64,000 nt of DNA from Bacteroidales bacterium (GTDB taxonomy: Bacteria > Bacteroidota > Bacteroidia > Bacteroidales > UBA932): the NCBI GenBank assembly GCA_017427385.1, contig JAFRSW010000014.1:62001-126000 (forward strand), written 5' to 3'. Position 1 is the first letter of the stretch; every line of letters begins with the position of its first letter. Below the pieces are notes generated by a model. That model had not been told where the DNA came from. It was given only the letters and a program-made list of their open reading frames with translations, and ran no database searches. This document shows, piece after piece, positions 44,068 to 52,091 of this stretch. The translations under genes and the position numbers were made by a program.

Positions 44068-44937
44068 ATGAACTTCACCCTGACGATATTGGGCTCGGCT
44101 TCGGCCCTGCCCTTTTCCGACAGAAATCCAAGCGCCCAGGCACTGTCCGTGCACGGGCGCTTGTTTCTCCTTGATTGCGGAGAGGGCACGCAGCAGCGCA
44201 TACGTCAGGAACACCTCTCTTTCGTAAAGATAGAGGCCATCTTCATTTCCCATATCCACGGAGACCATTGTTTCGGTCTGTTCGGTCTGCTCAGCACGAT
44301 GGGCCTGTATCATCGCACGGGCGACCTGCACATCTACGGTCCGCAGAATCTGGGGCCCATCCTCAAGTTCTACCTGTCTTATTTCGGGCAGGATCTTGGA
44401 TATGAGATAGTTTTCGAGCCGCTCTCGAACGGCAAGACCATCGCCTTGCCGTCACTCAACGTGACTGCATTCCAGTTGAACCATAAGATAGACTGTTATG
44501 GCTTCCGCTTCGACGAGGTGGTCTCGCCTCGGCGGAATCCGTGGAAGCCGCGGTCTTATGCCTACGTGTCGGACACTGCGCCGTTCCCGGAACTGGTGGA
44601 TAATGTGAAGGGTGTGGACATACTGTATCACGAGGCCACATATCCGAAGGGAATGGAAGACAAGGCCGCACAGTATTTTCATTCTACGACACTGCAGGCT
44701 GCATCCTGCGCCAGGGAAGCAGGTGCCGGCAAACTCCTGATAGGGCATTACTCTTCGCGCGTGAAGGACATCGCTACGCTCGGGGAGGAATGCCGGGAGA
44801 TTTTCCCTGAATCCTTCACCGTAAATGATGGAGATATCTTCGAAATTCCTTATATTCGCGAGTATGAAAAGATATCTGCTGATTCTTCTTGCGATGATGA
44901 CGGGGCTTCTTGCCCTGTCGGACACTCCGCAGAATGA
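44068..44937 (+). CDS. rnz: ribonuclease Z (tRNA 3' endonuclease)
   Basis: 289 residues, MBL fold. N-terminal LGSASALPFSDRNPSAQ, metal motif FISHIHGDHCFGLFGLL (about 57-73), SDTAPFPE (Asp ligand) and LLIGHYSSR (His near the C-terminus) are characteristic of short-form tRNase Z, which trims tRNA 3' trailers. The last 25 or so residues (ISADSSCDDDGAS…) run past the family end and are encoded in the region that also encodes the leader of the next gene, a 74-bp out-of-frame overlap. Confidence 0.92.
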   Translation: MNFTLTILGSASALPFSDRNPSAQALSVHGRLFLLDCGEGTQQRIRQEHLSFVKIEAIFISHIHGDHCFGLFGLLSTMGLYHRTGDLHIYGPQNLGPILKFYLSYFGQDLGYEIVFEPLSNGKTIALPSLNVTAFQLNHKIDCYGFRFDEVVSPRRNPWKPRSYAYVSDTAPFPELVDNVKGVDILYHEATYPKGMEDKAAQYFHSTTLQAASCAREAGAGKLLIGHYSSRVKDIATLGEECREIFPESFTVNDGDIFEIPYIREYEKISADSSCDDDGASCPVGHSAE

Positions 44938-45856
44938 TTATATAAATAAGTATGCACCAATCGCAATAAGCGAGATGCAGCGCTCGGGCGTGCCGGCGAG
45001 CATCACGCTTGCGCAGGGCATGCTGGAATCCCGCTATGGCCTCTCAAGTCTTGCGGCCGACGGCAACAACCACTTCGGAATCAAGTGTCACCGCAACTGG
45101 AAGGGAAAGACCATGAGGGTGAACGACGATGCTCCCAACGAGTGCTTCAGGGTCTACGGCAGCGCAGAGGAATCCTTCAGGGACCACAGTGATTTCCTTA
45201 GGTATCAAGACAGGTACAAGCCTCTGTTCGAACTGAAGCCTACCGACTACAAGGGCTGGGCGAAAGGCCTCAAGAAGGCGGGATATGCCACCGATCCCAA
45301 GTATGCGGAGAAGCTGATCAAGATAATAGAGGATTACAAACTCTACCAGTACGACACTGGCAAGACTGCATCGGGAGCTGCCACAAGCACGCCGGTTGCC
45401 GTTCCTGAGTCCCCGCTCAAGATAGAGGAGAAGGCTCAGGTGGAGGTGCAGAACCCGGTTCGCCGCGCCCAGGCTAAAGAGACCTATTCTTTCAGTCTGG
45501 ACAGGAAGGTCTTCAAGAAGAACGGCATCCTGTGCGTGTATGCCGAACATCAGGATACCTACGAAAGCATCGCTCTGGAATTCAATCTTTTCCAGAAGGA
45601 GATACTCCGTTTCAACGACGTGAAGGCCATGAGGCCGCTGAGGATCGGGGAGGTGGTTTATCTGAAGGGCAAGAAACGTCAGGCTCCTTTCGGCCTGCCG
45701 ATGTATGTGGCCGACGACAAGCCGGAAACCCTCTGGGAGATATCCCAGCGCTTTGGGGTGCGCATGAAGTACCTCCTCAAGTGGAATCCCGGCCTGACGG
45801 AGGATTATAAACCCATAGAGGGTGATGTTATCTATTTGAAGAAGCCTGTAAGATGA
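44864..45856 (+). CDS. glucosaminidase (GH73-type) with two LysM domains
   Basis: 330 residues from ATG 44864, chosen because it gives the signal peptide MKRYLLILLAMMTGLLAL. GH73-like domain about 30-165 (ITLAQGMLESRYGLSSLA with the catalytic Glu, NNHFGIKC, YATDPKYAEKLIKIIE). Two LysM-type domains follow (about 225-275 and 282-330; IALEFNLFQKEILRFN, LWEISQRFGVRMKYLLKWN). It hydrolyses peptidoglycan glycan chains between GlcNAc and MurNAc. It overlaps RNase Z by 74 bp and mltG by 4 bp. Confidence 0.9.
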   Translation: MKRYLLILLAMMTGLLALSDTPQNDYINKYAPIAISEMQRSGVPASITLAQGMLESRYGLSSLAADGNNHFGIKCHRNWKGKTMRVNDDAPNECFRVYGSAEESFRDHSDFLRYQDRYKPLFELKPTDYKGWAKGLKKAGYATDPKYAEKLIKIIEDYKLYQYDTGKTASGAATSTPVAVPESPLKIEEKAQVEVQNPVRRAQAKETYSFSLDRKVFKKNGILCVYAEHQDTYESIALEFNLFQKEILRFNDVKAMRPLRIGEVVYLKGKKRQAPFGLPMYVADDKPETLWEISQRFGVRMKYLLKWNPGLTEDYKPIEGDVIYLKKPVR

Positions 45857-46884
45857 AAAAGAAGAAGAGCTCACTTATAGCCCGGCTGGCTGTCGGCATC
45901 GTAGTCGCCATTATCGTGGTCGGCGGTGGATTGGCGTGGCACTGGCTGTCGGACAACAAGCTGCCCAATGTGAAGAAGCCGGTGGAACTGTTCGTCTATC
46001 CGGATACTACTCCGGAAGATGTTCTGGCAGTGCTGGATACATGCGTGGCCCGGCCTAAGAGCATAAAGAGAGCCTTCGAGGAGCATCAGGTGGCAAAGTA
46101 TCTGACCCCCGGGCACTATGCTGTGGAGTCTGGTCAGACCAGCGCATACATCTCCCGCATGCTTAACAATGGCTGGCAGACTCCGGTCAAGCTCCGCATC
46201 CCGGCCGTGAGGCTGAAGGGGTCGCTGGCGCGCAGCATATCCTCGCAGATGATGGTGGATTCTGCTACGGTTGCGACGGCGCTCGAGAACGAAGAGCTGC
46301 TGGCCCGCTATGGCTTCAAGCCTTCCACGGCCTTTTCGCTTTTCATTCCGGACACCTATGAGATGTACTGGACGGATTCCATAGATGAGATTTTCGCCAG
46401 GCAGAAGAAGGCATGGGATGCTTTCTGGACTGCGGCTAACAAGTCCAAGGCCAGAGCTTTGGGCCTGACTCCTCTGGAAGTGTCCATACTCGCATCCATA
46501 GTAAAAGGGGAGAGTAACCGCCAGGAAGATTTCGCCAAGCTGGCAGGCGTGTACATCAACCGACTTCGCAAGGGGATGAAGCTGCAGAGCTGCCCCACCG
46601 TCGCTTTTCTTTTCGACTATCAGAAAACTCGAATCCTGAATGCTGACTTGAAGACGGAATCGCCATATAACACCTATATCCATGCCGGATTGCCTCCGGG
46701 GCCGATTTCCGTGCCGGACAAGGCTTATCTGGAGGCTGTGCTGAACCCCGATACGGCAAACGGATACCTGTTCTTCTGTGCAGATCCGTCTTTCAACGGC
46801 CTGCATCGTTTTGCCAGGACTTTTGCAGAGCATTCACGTAATGCGAAGGAGTATCAGAAGGCTCTTGATGCGCGTAATAAATAA
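45853..46884 (+). CDS. mltG: endolytic murein transglycosylase MltG
   Basis: 343 residues with one N-terminal membrane helix (about 8-30). The YceG/MltG signature is ILASIVKGESNRQEDF (catalytic Glu in KGE, about 218), VYINRLRKGMKLQSCPT, and YNTYIHAGLPPGPIS. It cuts nascent glycan strands near the membrane and may set strand length. It is coupled to the glucosaminidase by an ATGA overlap, so two murein-cutting enzymes are made together. Confidence 0.94.
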   Translation: MKKKKSSLIARLAVGIVVAIIVVGGGLAWHWLSDNKLPNVKKPVELFVYPDTTPEDVLAVLDTCVARPKSIKRAFEEHQVAKYLTPGHYAVESGQTSAYISRMLNNGWQTPVKLRIPAVRLKGSLARSISSQMMVDSATVATALENEELLARYGFKPSTAFSLFIPDTYEMYWTDSIDEIFARQKKAWDAFWTAANKSKARALGLTPLEVSILASIVKGESNRQEDFAKLAGVYINRLRKGMKLQSCPTVAFLFDYQKTRILNADLKTESPYNTYIHAGLPPGPISVPDKAYLEAVLNPDTANGYLFFCADPSFNGLHRFARTFAEHSRNAKEYQKALDARNK

Positions 46885-46889
46885 GTAGT

Positions 46890-48971
46890 ATGGAAGCTAT
46901 TGTCGAACAAGCCCGTGCGCTTGCACTGGAAGTGCTGAAGGATGAGCAGCGCTACGACGGGACGCCCTTCATAGGGCATCCCGACGCCGTCGCGGCCATA
47001 GCCCGCGACGAACTCGGCCTGCCGGCCGAGTGCAGCGCTGCGGTATATCTGCACGAAGCCACCCGCACGCATCCGGATGTCGACATTTCTTCCTTCCCGA
47101 AAGACATTCTCACGATGGTGGACGGCTTGAACAAGATATCCACCATCAAGCCGAAGGATACACGTCTCGAGGCTGAAAACTACAAGAAACTGATAGTTCA
47201 GTATTCGACCGATCCGCGCGTGACCGTGCTCAAGATTGCGGACAGGCTGGAGGTGATGCGTAACCTTGGCATCTTCCCCAAGTCTTCGCGCGACCAGAAG
47301 GTGCTGGAAACACTGATGCTGTATATCCCGCTGGCACACCAGTTGGGGCTGTACAACATCAAGAGCGAGCTTGAGAATATCTATTTCCGCTATGCGGATC
47401 CTGAACAGTATCGGGCCATCACCAACAAGCTGAAGGCCACCGAGCGGGACAGGGAGCGCTTGATGGCGGAATTCATAGAACCCCTGAAGCAGAAGCTTTC
47501 GGATGCGGGAATCGAATATAAATTGAAGATCCGCACCAAGACCGCCTATTCCATCTTCCGCAAGATGCAGGTGCAGAAAGTGCCCTTCGAGGGAGTGTAC
47601 GATGTGTTCGCCATCCGTTTCATCATAGATTGCGGGCAGGATCCCAAGTTGGAAAAGGAACTCTGCTGGAAGGTCTATTCCTATGTTACCGAGGAGTACG
47701 AGCCGGATACGAAGCGCCTGCGCGACTGGCTGACCACCCCTCGTCCGAACGGCTACGAGAGCCTGCATATCACCGTAAAGAATAAGCGTGGGAACGCCCT
47801 GGAGGTGCAGATCCGCACCAAGCGCATGGACTACGAGGCCGAGAACGGGCAGGCTGCCCACTGGGCCTATAAGGGCGTTCAGCACGAAGCCAACATGGAC
47901 CGCTGGCTGAAGTCTGTACGCTATGCGCTCGAGCATCCTTCCGAGGCCAAGCCCGAAGACCTGCCTCAACCGCCGTCAAAGGAGATATTCGTCTTCACCC
48001 CTACCGGAGAACTCCGCATCCTCTCTGCCGGTGCTTCCGTGCTGGATTTCGCTTTCAACATCCACACGAACGTGGGCATACGCTGCACCGGCGGCCGCAT
48101 CGGTGGGAAGGCCGTTTCCATCCGCGAGAAGCTGCACACCGGCGACACGGTGGAGATAATGACCTCCAAAAACCAGCGTCCGAACCGGGACTGGCTGAAC
48201 TACGTGGTGAGCTCGAAGGCCCGCACCAAGATCAAGCAGGAGCTCGATGCGGAGGAGAGAAAGCTGTCTGCGGACGGCCGCGAGCTGCTGGAACGCAGGC
48301 TCAAGAACTGGAAGCTGGAGTGGCCGGATGCCATGCAGCAGGAATACATGAAGGCACACCAGTACTCGTCCGTCATCTCGTTCATGGCCGACATCGCACG
48401 CGAGGTGATAGACGTGAACGACATCAAGGCTTACATCCAGAAGCATGCTGAAACGCAGGTTCATGAGGTGGAGCAGGTGCCGAAGGATCGTGTGCTGAAC
48501 TACACTTCCGGCAGCGACGAGATTCTGGTGATCAATGCCAAGAACGTGCGAGGGCTGGACTACAAGCTTGCCAAGTGCTGCAACCCTGTTTTCGGGGATG
48601 ATGTTTTCGGCTTCGTGACCCGCACCGACGGCATCAAGATACACCGGATGGGCTGCCCCAACGCAGCCCAGCTGATGGAGAAGTATCCCTACCGCATCCA
48701 GAAGGTCGTTTGGCAGGACAGCGCCGCTTCGGGAGATTTTCAGTGCACGCTGAACATTACCGCAGACAAGGAGCAGTCCGCCCTGGCTTCCATCATGGAG
48801 ATCATCGGCCAATTCAAGGCATCGCTGCGTTCTTTCAATGTGAACGAGAACCCGCGTGGCGGCACGTACGACATCTCTGTCCGCTTATTGGTGCCTTCCA
48901 ATACAGAATTGGACAAGATTGTTTCGCAAATATCCAATTTACGCAGTATTCTCAAGGTTAAGAGGAATTAA
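46890..48971 (+). CDS. RelA/SpoT homologue with a degenerate HD hydrolase site
   Basis: 693 residues. HD-like region about 1-150: His30 in FIGHPDA and Asp118 in KIADRL are kept, but the HD pair is His55-Glu56 in YLHEATRTHPD and the following Glu-Asp pair is missing. Synthetase domain about 200-315 looks intact (RTKTAYSIFRKM, Asp238 in YDVFAIR, NGYESLHITV, Glu305 in EVQIRT). TGS about 375-435, zinc-finger/helical region with AKCCNPVFGDD (about 560), and ACT domain about 615-693. Expected: (p)ppGpp synthesis from GTP/GDP and ATP with little or no hydrolysis. A separate SpoT-type hydrolase should then exist elsewhere in the genome. Confidence 0.88.
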   Translation: MEAIVEQARALALEVLKDEQRYDGTPFIGHPDAVAAIARDELGLPAECSAAVYLHEATRTHPDVDISSFPKDILTMVDGLNKISTIKPKDTRLEAENYKKLIVQYSTDPRVTVLKIADRLEVMRNLGIFPKSSRDQKVLETLMLYIPLAHQLGLYNIKSELENIYFRYADPEQYRAITNKLKATERDRERLMAEFIEPLKQKLSDAGIEYKLKIRTKTAYSIFRKMQVQKVPFEGVYDVFAIRFIIDCGQDPKLEKELCWKVYSYVTEEYEPDTKRLRDWLTTPRPNGYESLHITVKNKRGNALEVQIRTKRMDYEAENGQAAHWAYKGVQHEANMDRWLKSVRYALEHPSEAKPEDLPQPPSKEIFVFTPTGELRILSAGASVLDFAFNIHTNVGIRCTGGRIGGKAVSIREKLHTGDTVEIMTSKNQRPNRDWLNYVVSSKARTKIKQELDAEERKLSADGRELLERRLKNWKLEWPDAMQQEYMKAHQYSSVISFMADIAREVIDVNDIKAYIQKHAETQVHEVEQVPKDRVLNYTSGSDEILVINAKNVRGLDYKLAKCCNPVFGDDVFGFVTRTDGIKIHRMGCPNAAQLMEKYPYRIQKVVWQDSAASGDFQCTLNITADKEQSALASIMEIIGQFKASLRSFNVNENPRGGTYDISVRLLVPSNTELDKIVSQISNLRSILKVKRN

Positions 48972-48976
48972 ATGTT

Positions 48977-48984
48977 TATATTTG
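48977..48984 (+). promoter_or_regulatory. -7 box of the SDR gene
   Basis: TATATTTG, 37 bp before the ATG at 49022, starting 6 bp after the RelA/SpoT stop. It suggests the SDR gene has its own promoter. No good -33 TTTG at the expected distance. Confidence 0.45.
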
Positions 48985-49021
48985 TGAGTTGAAACTAACA
49001 TATTAATACTCTATATTGAAA

Positions 49022-49792
49022 ATGAAAAATTATTTCGATCTCTCCGGCCGTGTAGCAGTCGTTACCGGCGCATCCACAGGCCTGGGCCTCCAGATGGCCA
49101 AGGCATTTGCCAGCCAGGGCGCAAATCTTGTGCTTCTTGCACGTCGTATGAACCTTCTTGAAGAAAACGCGAAGGCCATCAATGCCGAATTCGGTGTCGA
49201 GGTTCTTCCTTTCGCATGCGACATCACCGATACCGAAAAGGTGAAGGCAGCAGTCGCCGCAACGATCGAGAAGTTCGGCCGCGTGGATATCCTCATGAAC
49301 AATGCAGGCACCGGAGCAGTCGCTCCCGCCGAGGAAATCACCGACGATCAGTTCAAGCACGAGATGCAGATCGACCTCTTCGGAACCTTCATCTGCGCAC
49401 GTGAATTCGGTAAGGAGATGATCAAGGCCGGTTATGGCCGCATCATCAACATCGCTTCCATGTACGGTCTGGTGGGCAACCTTATCGTGGGAAGCGCTCC
49501 CTACCATGCAGCAAAGGGCGGTGTGGTCAACCTCACCCGCGCTCTCGCAGCAGAATGGGGCAAGTACGGCATCACCGTTAACAGCATCTGCCCCGGCTAC
49601 TTCTACACCGACCTCACCACCGCTACCCTGGATTCTGATTACTTCCAGGCAATTGCAAAGCAGAGCATTCCTCTTGGCCGCTATGGCAAGCAGGGCGAAC
49701 TGGACACCTGCGCCCTCTTCCTCGCATCTCCCGCCAGCACCTATGTCAATGGCCAGAACATCGCCGTTGACGGTGGTTACACCTGCATCTAA
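49022..49792 (+). CDS. short-chain dehydrogenase/reductase, gluconate-5-dehydrogenase-like
   Basis: 256 residues from ATG 49022. Rossmann motif TGASTGLGLQM (about 15-25), NNAG (about 90), catalytic YHAAKGG (Tyr-xxx-Lys, about 160) and the C-terminal NGQNIAVDGGYT. It resembles IdnO/KduD-type sugar-acid dehydrogenases. NADP versus NAD preference is unclear; an Arg-Arg pair (ARRMN) after strand 2 leans to NADP. It is monocistronic by its own -7 box and a strong terminator. Confidence 0.85.
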   Translation: MKNYFDLSGRVAVVTGASTGLGLQMAKAFASQGANLVLLARRMNLLEENAKAINAEFGVEVLPFACDITDTEKVKAAVAATIEKFGRVDILMNNAGTGAVAPAEEITDDQFKHEMQIDLFGTFICAREFGKEMIKAGYGRIINIASMYGLVGNLIVGSAPYHAAKGGVVNLTRALAAEWGKYGITVNSICPGYFYTDLTTATLDSDYFQAIAKQSIPLGRYGKQGELDTCALFLASPASTYVNGQNIAVDGGYTCI

Positions 49793-49812
49793 TCTATTGT
49801 TTAGATACAATT

Positions 49813-49840
49813 AAGGCCGGAATCCAAAGGTTCCGGCCTT
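49813..49840 (+). terminator. intrinsic terminator after the SDR gene
   Basis: Stem AAGGCCGGAA / TTCCGGCCTT with an 8-nt loop, followed by TTAATTATG. Perfect 10-bp GC-rich stem 20 bp after the stop codon. Confidence 0.8.
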
Positions 49841-49873
49841 AATTATGTAAAAAAACACTAACTTTACGCAGAA

Positions 49874-50923
49874 ATGTACAGGATTGGCGATTACATCCAT
49901 AATGGGTTGTTGTATCTGAACAACATGACCAGGCCTCGGCACAAGAAGCTGAGCCAGCTGATGATATACGCCACGACCATCTGCCAATCCAAGTGCAGGC
50001 ATTGCTCCATCTGGCAGAAGCCGCACGAAAGCCTGAGCCTGGATGAAATAAAGGCTATCGTGGGAAGCAAATGCGTCACGCGTAAGACCGTCGTGGGCCT
50101 GGAAGGCGGTGAATTTGTGCTGCATCCCCAGTATCGCGAGATAATGGAATGGCTGCGGGACAATCATCCTTACTATACCCTCCTTTCCAACGGCCTTGCT
50201 CCCACAAAAGTCATAGATGCCGTACGCCGCTACAAGCCGGTGCGCCTATATCTCTCTTTGGATGGAGACAACGACTCCTATCCCCAGGTGCGCGGAGTGG
50301 ACGGTCACGACAGGGTGATCAGCATAATCAACGAGCTGAAGGACGAGATTCCCATTTCCCTGATGTTCTGCCTGACTCCCTGGAATTCCTTTAAGGACAT
50401 GGCCTATGTGATAGATGTGGCCAAGAAGTACAGGATTGACGTGCGCATAGGCATTTACGGGACGATGGATTTCTTCGACACCAAGGCGGAACTGCTTGAG
50501 GCAGAGGATTTCAAGGACAGCATTCCTGCAAGCATCCACGACACAGAAGAGAATTTCGATTTCGTAGCCCTGTATGATGAATGGCGGAACGGCCGGCTCA
50601 AACTGCGCTGCCAGAGCATCTACGGGAGTCTGGTAATCCATAGCAACGGAGATGTTCCCATCTGCCAGAATCTGGGCGTCAATCTCGGCAACATAAGGGA
50701 GAATAGCCTGGACGATATTTTCAACGGCGAGGCGGCTCACAAACTTCAGTGCGAGCACGACCGCAACTGCAACGGCTGCTGGATCAATTTCCACCGCAAG
50801 TACGACATCATCCTGCTCCGCAACTTCGAAAAGGTTTTCCCCAAACGGGTGATAGAATGGTTTTACGGCCCTTATCAGTGGACTGACGACCGCCGGATGA
50901 CATATAAACGCTACTTCAAATGA
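49874..50923 (+). CDS. radical SAM protein with SPASM-type C-terminus
   Basis: 349 residues. The [4Fe-4S]-SAM motif is CQSKCRHC (CxxxCxxC, about 38-45), with GLEGGEFVLHP as the SAM-binding GGE region. A C-terminal cysteine cluster (RCQSIYG, PICQN, QCEHDRNCNGCW, about 253-300) is the pattern of SPASM/twitch auxiliary clusters seen in peptide-modifying and some sugar- or lipid-modifying enzymes. No precursor peptide is obvious beside it. It forms an ATGA-overlapping pair with a Gfo/Idh/MocA oxidoreductase. TAACTTTA shortly before the ATG resembles a -7 box. Confidence 0.88.
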   Translation: MYRIGDYIHNGLLYLNNMTRPRHKKLSQLMIYATTICQSKCRHCSIWQKPHESLSLDEIKAIVGSKCVTRKTVVGLEGGEFVLHPQYREIMEWLRDNHPYYTLLSNGLAPTKVIDAVRRYKPVRLYLSLDGDNDSYPQVRGVDGHDRVISIINELKDEIPISLMFCLTPWNSFKDMAYVIDVAKKYRIDVRIGIYGTMDFFDTKAELLEAEDFKDSIPASIHDTEENFDFVALYDEWRNGRLKLRCQSIYGSLVIHSNGDVPICQNLGVNLGNIRENSLDDIFNGEAAHKLQCEHDRNCNGCWINFHRKYDIILLRNFEKVFPKRVIEWFYGPYQWTDDRRMTYKRYFK

Positions 50924-51933
50924 TTATGGGTATCATAGACAAATACAAGAGGGCCCGCAGTGAGGCCTTCCTGAAGGAGACCTACTCAGGTGCATATGCA
51001 TTCGTCGGCCTTGGCCAGCATAGCCTGAGCAATCTGTATCCGGTCATCAACTATCTTCAGCTTCCCCTTAAGTATATCTGTGTTACGTCGGAATCGAAGG
51101 CTGAGCTAATTGGGAAAAAGTTCCGCGGAGTAACGGGAACTACCGACCTGGATACCGTCCTTGCAGATCCGGATGTGAAGGGAGTGTTCGTCGCCGCCAG
51201 CCCCAAAGCCCATTTCAGCATTGCGCAGAAGGTACTGCAGAGCGGAAAGGCTCTCTTCGTGGAGAAGCCCCCGGTGCAGAATGGTACTGAACTGGAAAGC
51301 CTTATTGCACTGAACAAAGGCCTTGCGGTTGCGGGATTACAGAAACGCTATGCCCCGGCGGTGCGCATCCTGAAAGATAAATTGGCTAAAGAGAAACTGA
51401 TCAGTTACGATCTGCACTACTGCACCGGTGCATATCCTGAAGGCAATTCCCTTTTGGACCTCTATATCCATCCTCTGGACCTGGTATGCCATCTTTTCGG
51501 CAAAGCTGAAATCACCGCCTGTGAGAAAACAGGAAAGGATTCATTCCTGCTGATGCTGCGTCACAAGGATATCTGCGGCACGCTGGAGCTGTCCACTGAA
51601 TACAGTTGGACCGATGCCAGCGAAATATTGAAAGTGAATGCCGGAACCGGGCTTTATGAACTGGACCGCATGGAACGCCTCAGCCTGGCACTTAAACCAG
51701 CTGTAATCGCCGGCATCCCTCTCGAGAAAACCGGGCTTGGCAACAACGGAACAAAAGTTCTGTTCGAGCAGAACAGTTTCTCACCCGTACTCACTCAGAA
51801 TCAGGTCTATACCCAGGGCTTTTACGACGAGGTGCGCAACTTCGCCCTCCGTGTCGAGGGTCAGAAGGCCGATGGCCTATCAGACCTGGCATCCCTGCGC
51901 GACACCTACCAGCTCCTGGATAGCCTGGCATAG
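50920..51933 (+). CDS. Gfo/Idh/MocA-family NAD(P)-dependent oxidoreductase
   Basis: 337 residues. N-terminal Rossmann part with AFVGLGQHSLSN (about 27-38), VFVAASPKAHF and the family signature FVEKPPVQNG (Lys of EKP, about 112). C-terminal alpha/beta domain holds LYIHPLDLVCHLFG, the equivalent of the catalytic His region. Members oxidise or reduce sugar derivatives, inositols or nucleotide sugars. The 4-nt overlap with the radical SAM gene implies joint action on one product. Substrate unknown. Confidence 0.85.
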   Translation: MIMGIIDKYKRARSEAFLKETYSGAYAFVGLGQHSLSNLYPVINYLQLPLKYICVTSESKAELIGKKFRGVTGTTDLDTVLADPDVKGVFVAASPKAHFSIAQKVLQSGKALFVEKPPVQNGTELESLIALNKGLAVAGLQKRYAPAVRILKDKLAKEKLISYDLHYCTGAYPEGNSLLDLYIHPLDLVCHLFGKAEITACEKTGKDSFLLMLRHKDICGTLELSTEYSWTDASEILKVNAGTGLYELDRMERLSLALKPAVIAGIPLEKTGLGNNGTKVLFEQNSFSPVLTQNQVYTQGFYDEVRNFALRVEGQKADGLSDLASLRDTYQLLDSLA

Positions 51934-51935
51934 TA

Positions 51936-52019
51936 TTATTTTACCTCCAGGCCAAGGTCGGCGATAAGGGCTGCGATTTCGCTGTTCTCGAAAAAGATTT
52001 TAAGATCGTTGGCGTTCAT
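51936..52019 (-). CDS. possible 27-residue small protein
   Basis: A short frame from ATG 52019 to TAA 51936 encodes a 27-residue acidic, amphipathic peptide beginning MNANDLKIFFENS and ending ALIADLGLEVK. It has a minus-strand TACCTTTG (-7 consensus, 52054-52047) 28 bp before the ATG, and lies in the 158-bp gap between the Gfo/Idh gene and uvrB. It could also be read-through from uvrB or a chance frame. No homologue is recognised. Confidence 0.35.
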   Translation of the reverse strand: MNANDLKIFFENSEIAALIADLGLEVK

Positions 52020-52046
52020 GGCATCATCATTTTTAATTCAACGATG

Positions 52047-52081
52047 CAAAGGTACGCCCCTGTTTTGACAGGTCTTGTCAA
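52047..52081 (-). promoter_or_regulatory. -7 box and small hairpin upstream of the 27-residue frame
   Basis: TACCTTTG on the minus strand (52054-52047) is a good -7 box. Just upstream is the hairpin CCTGTTTTGACAGG (52059-52072, plus-strand reading), 20 bp after the uvrB stop, which could be the uvrB 3' end. TTG at 52081-52079 is 24 nt from the -7 box, longer than the usual spacing. Confidence 0.4.
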
Positions 52082-52091
52082 TTAGGAAAAA

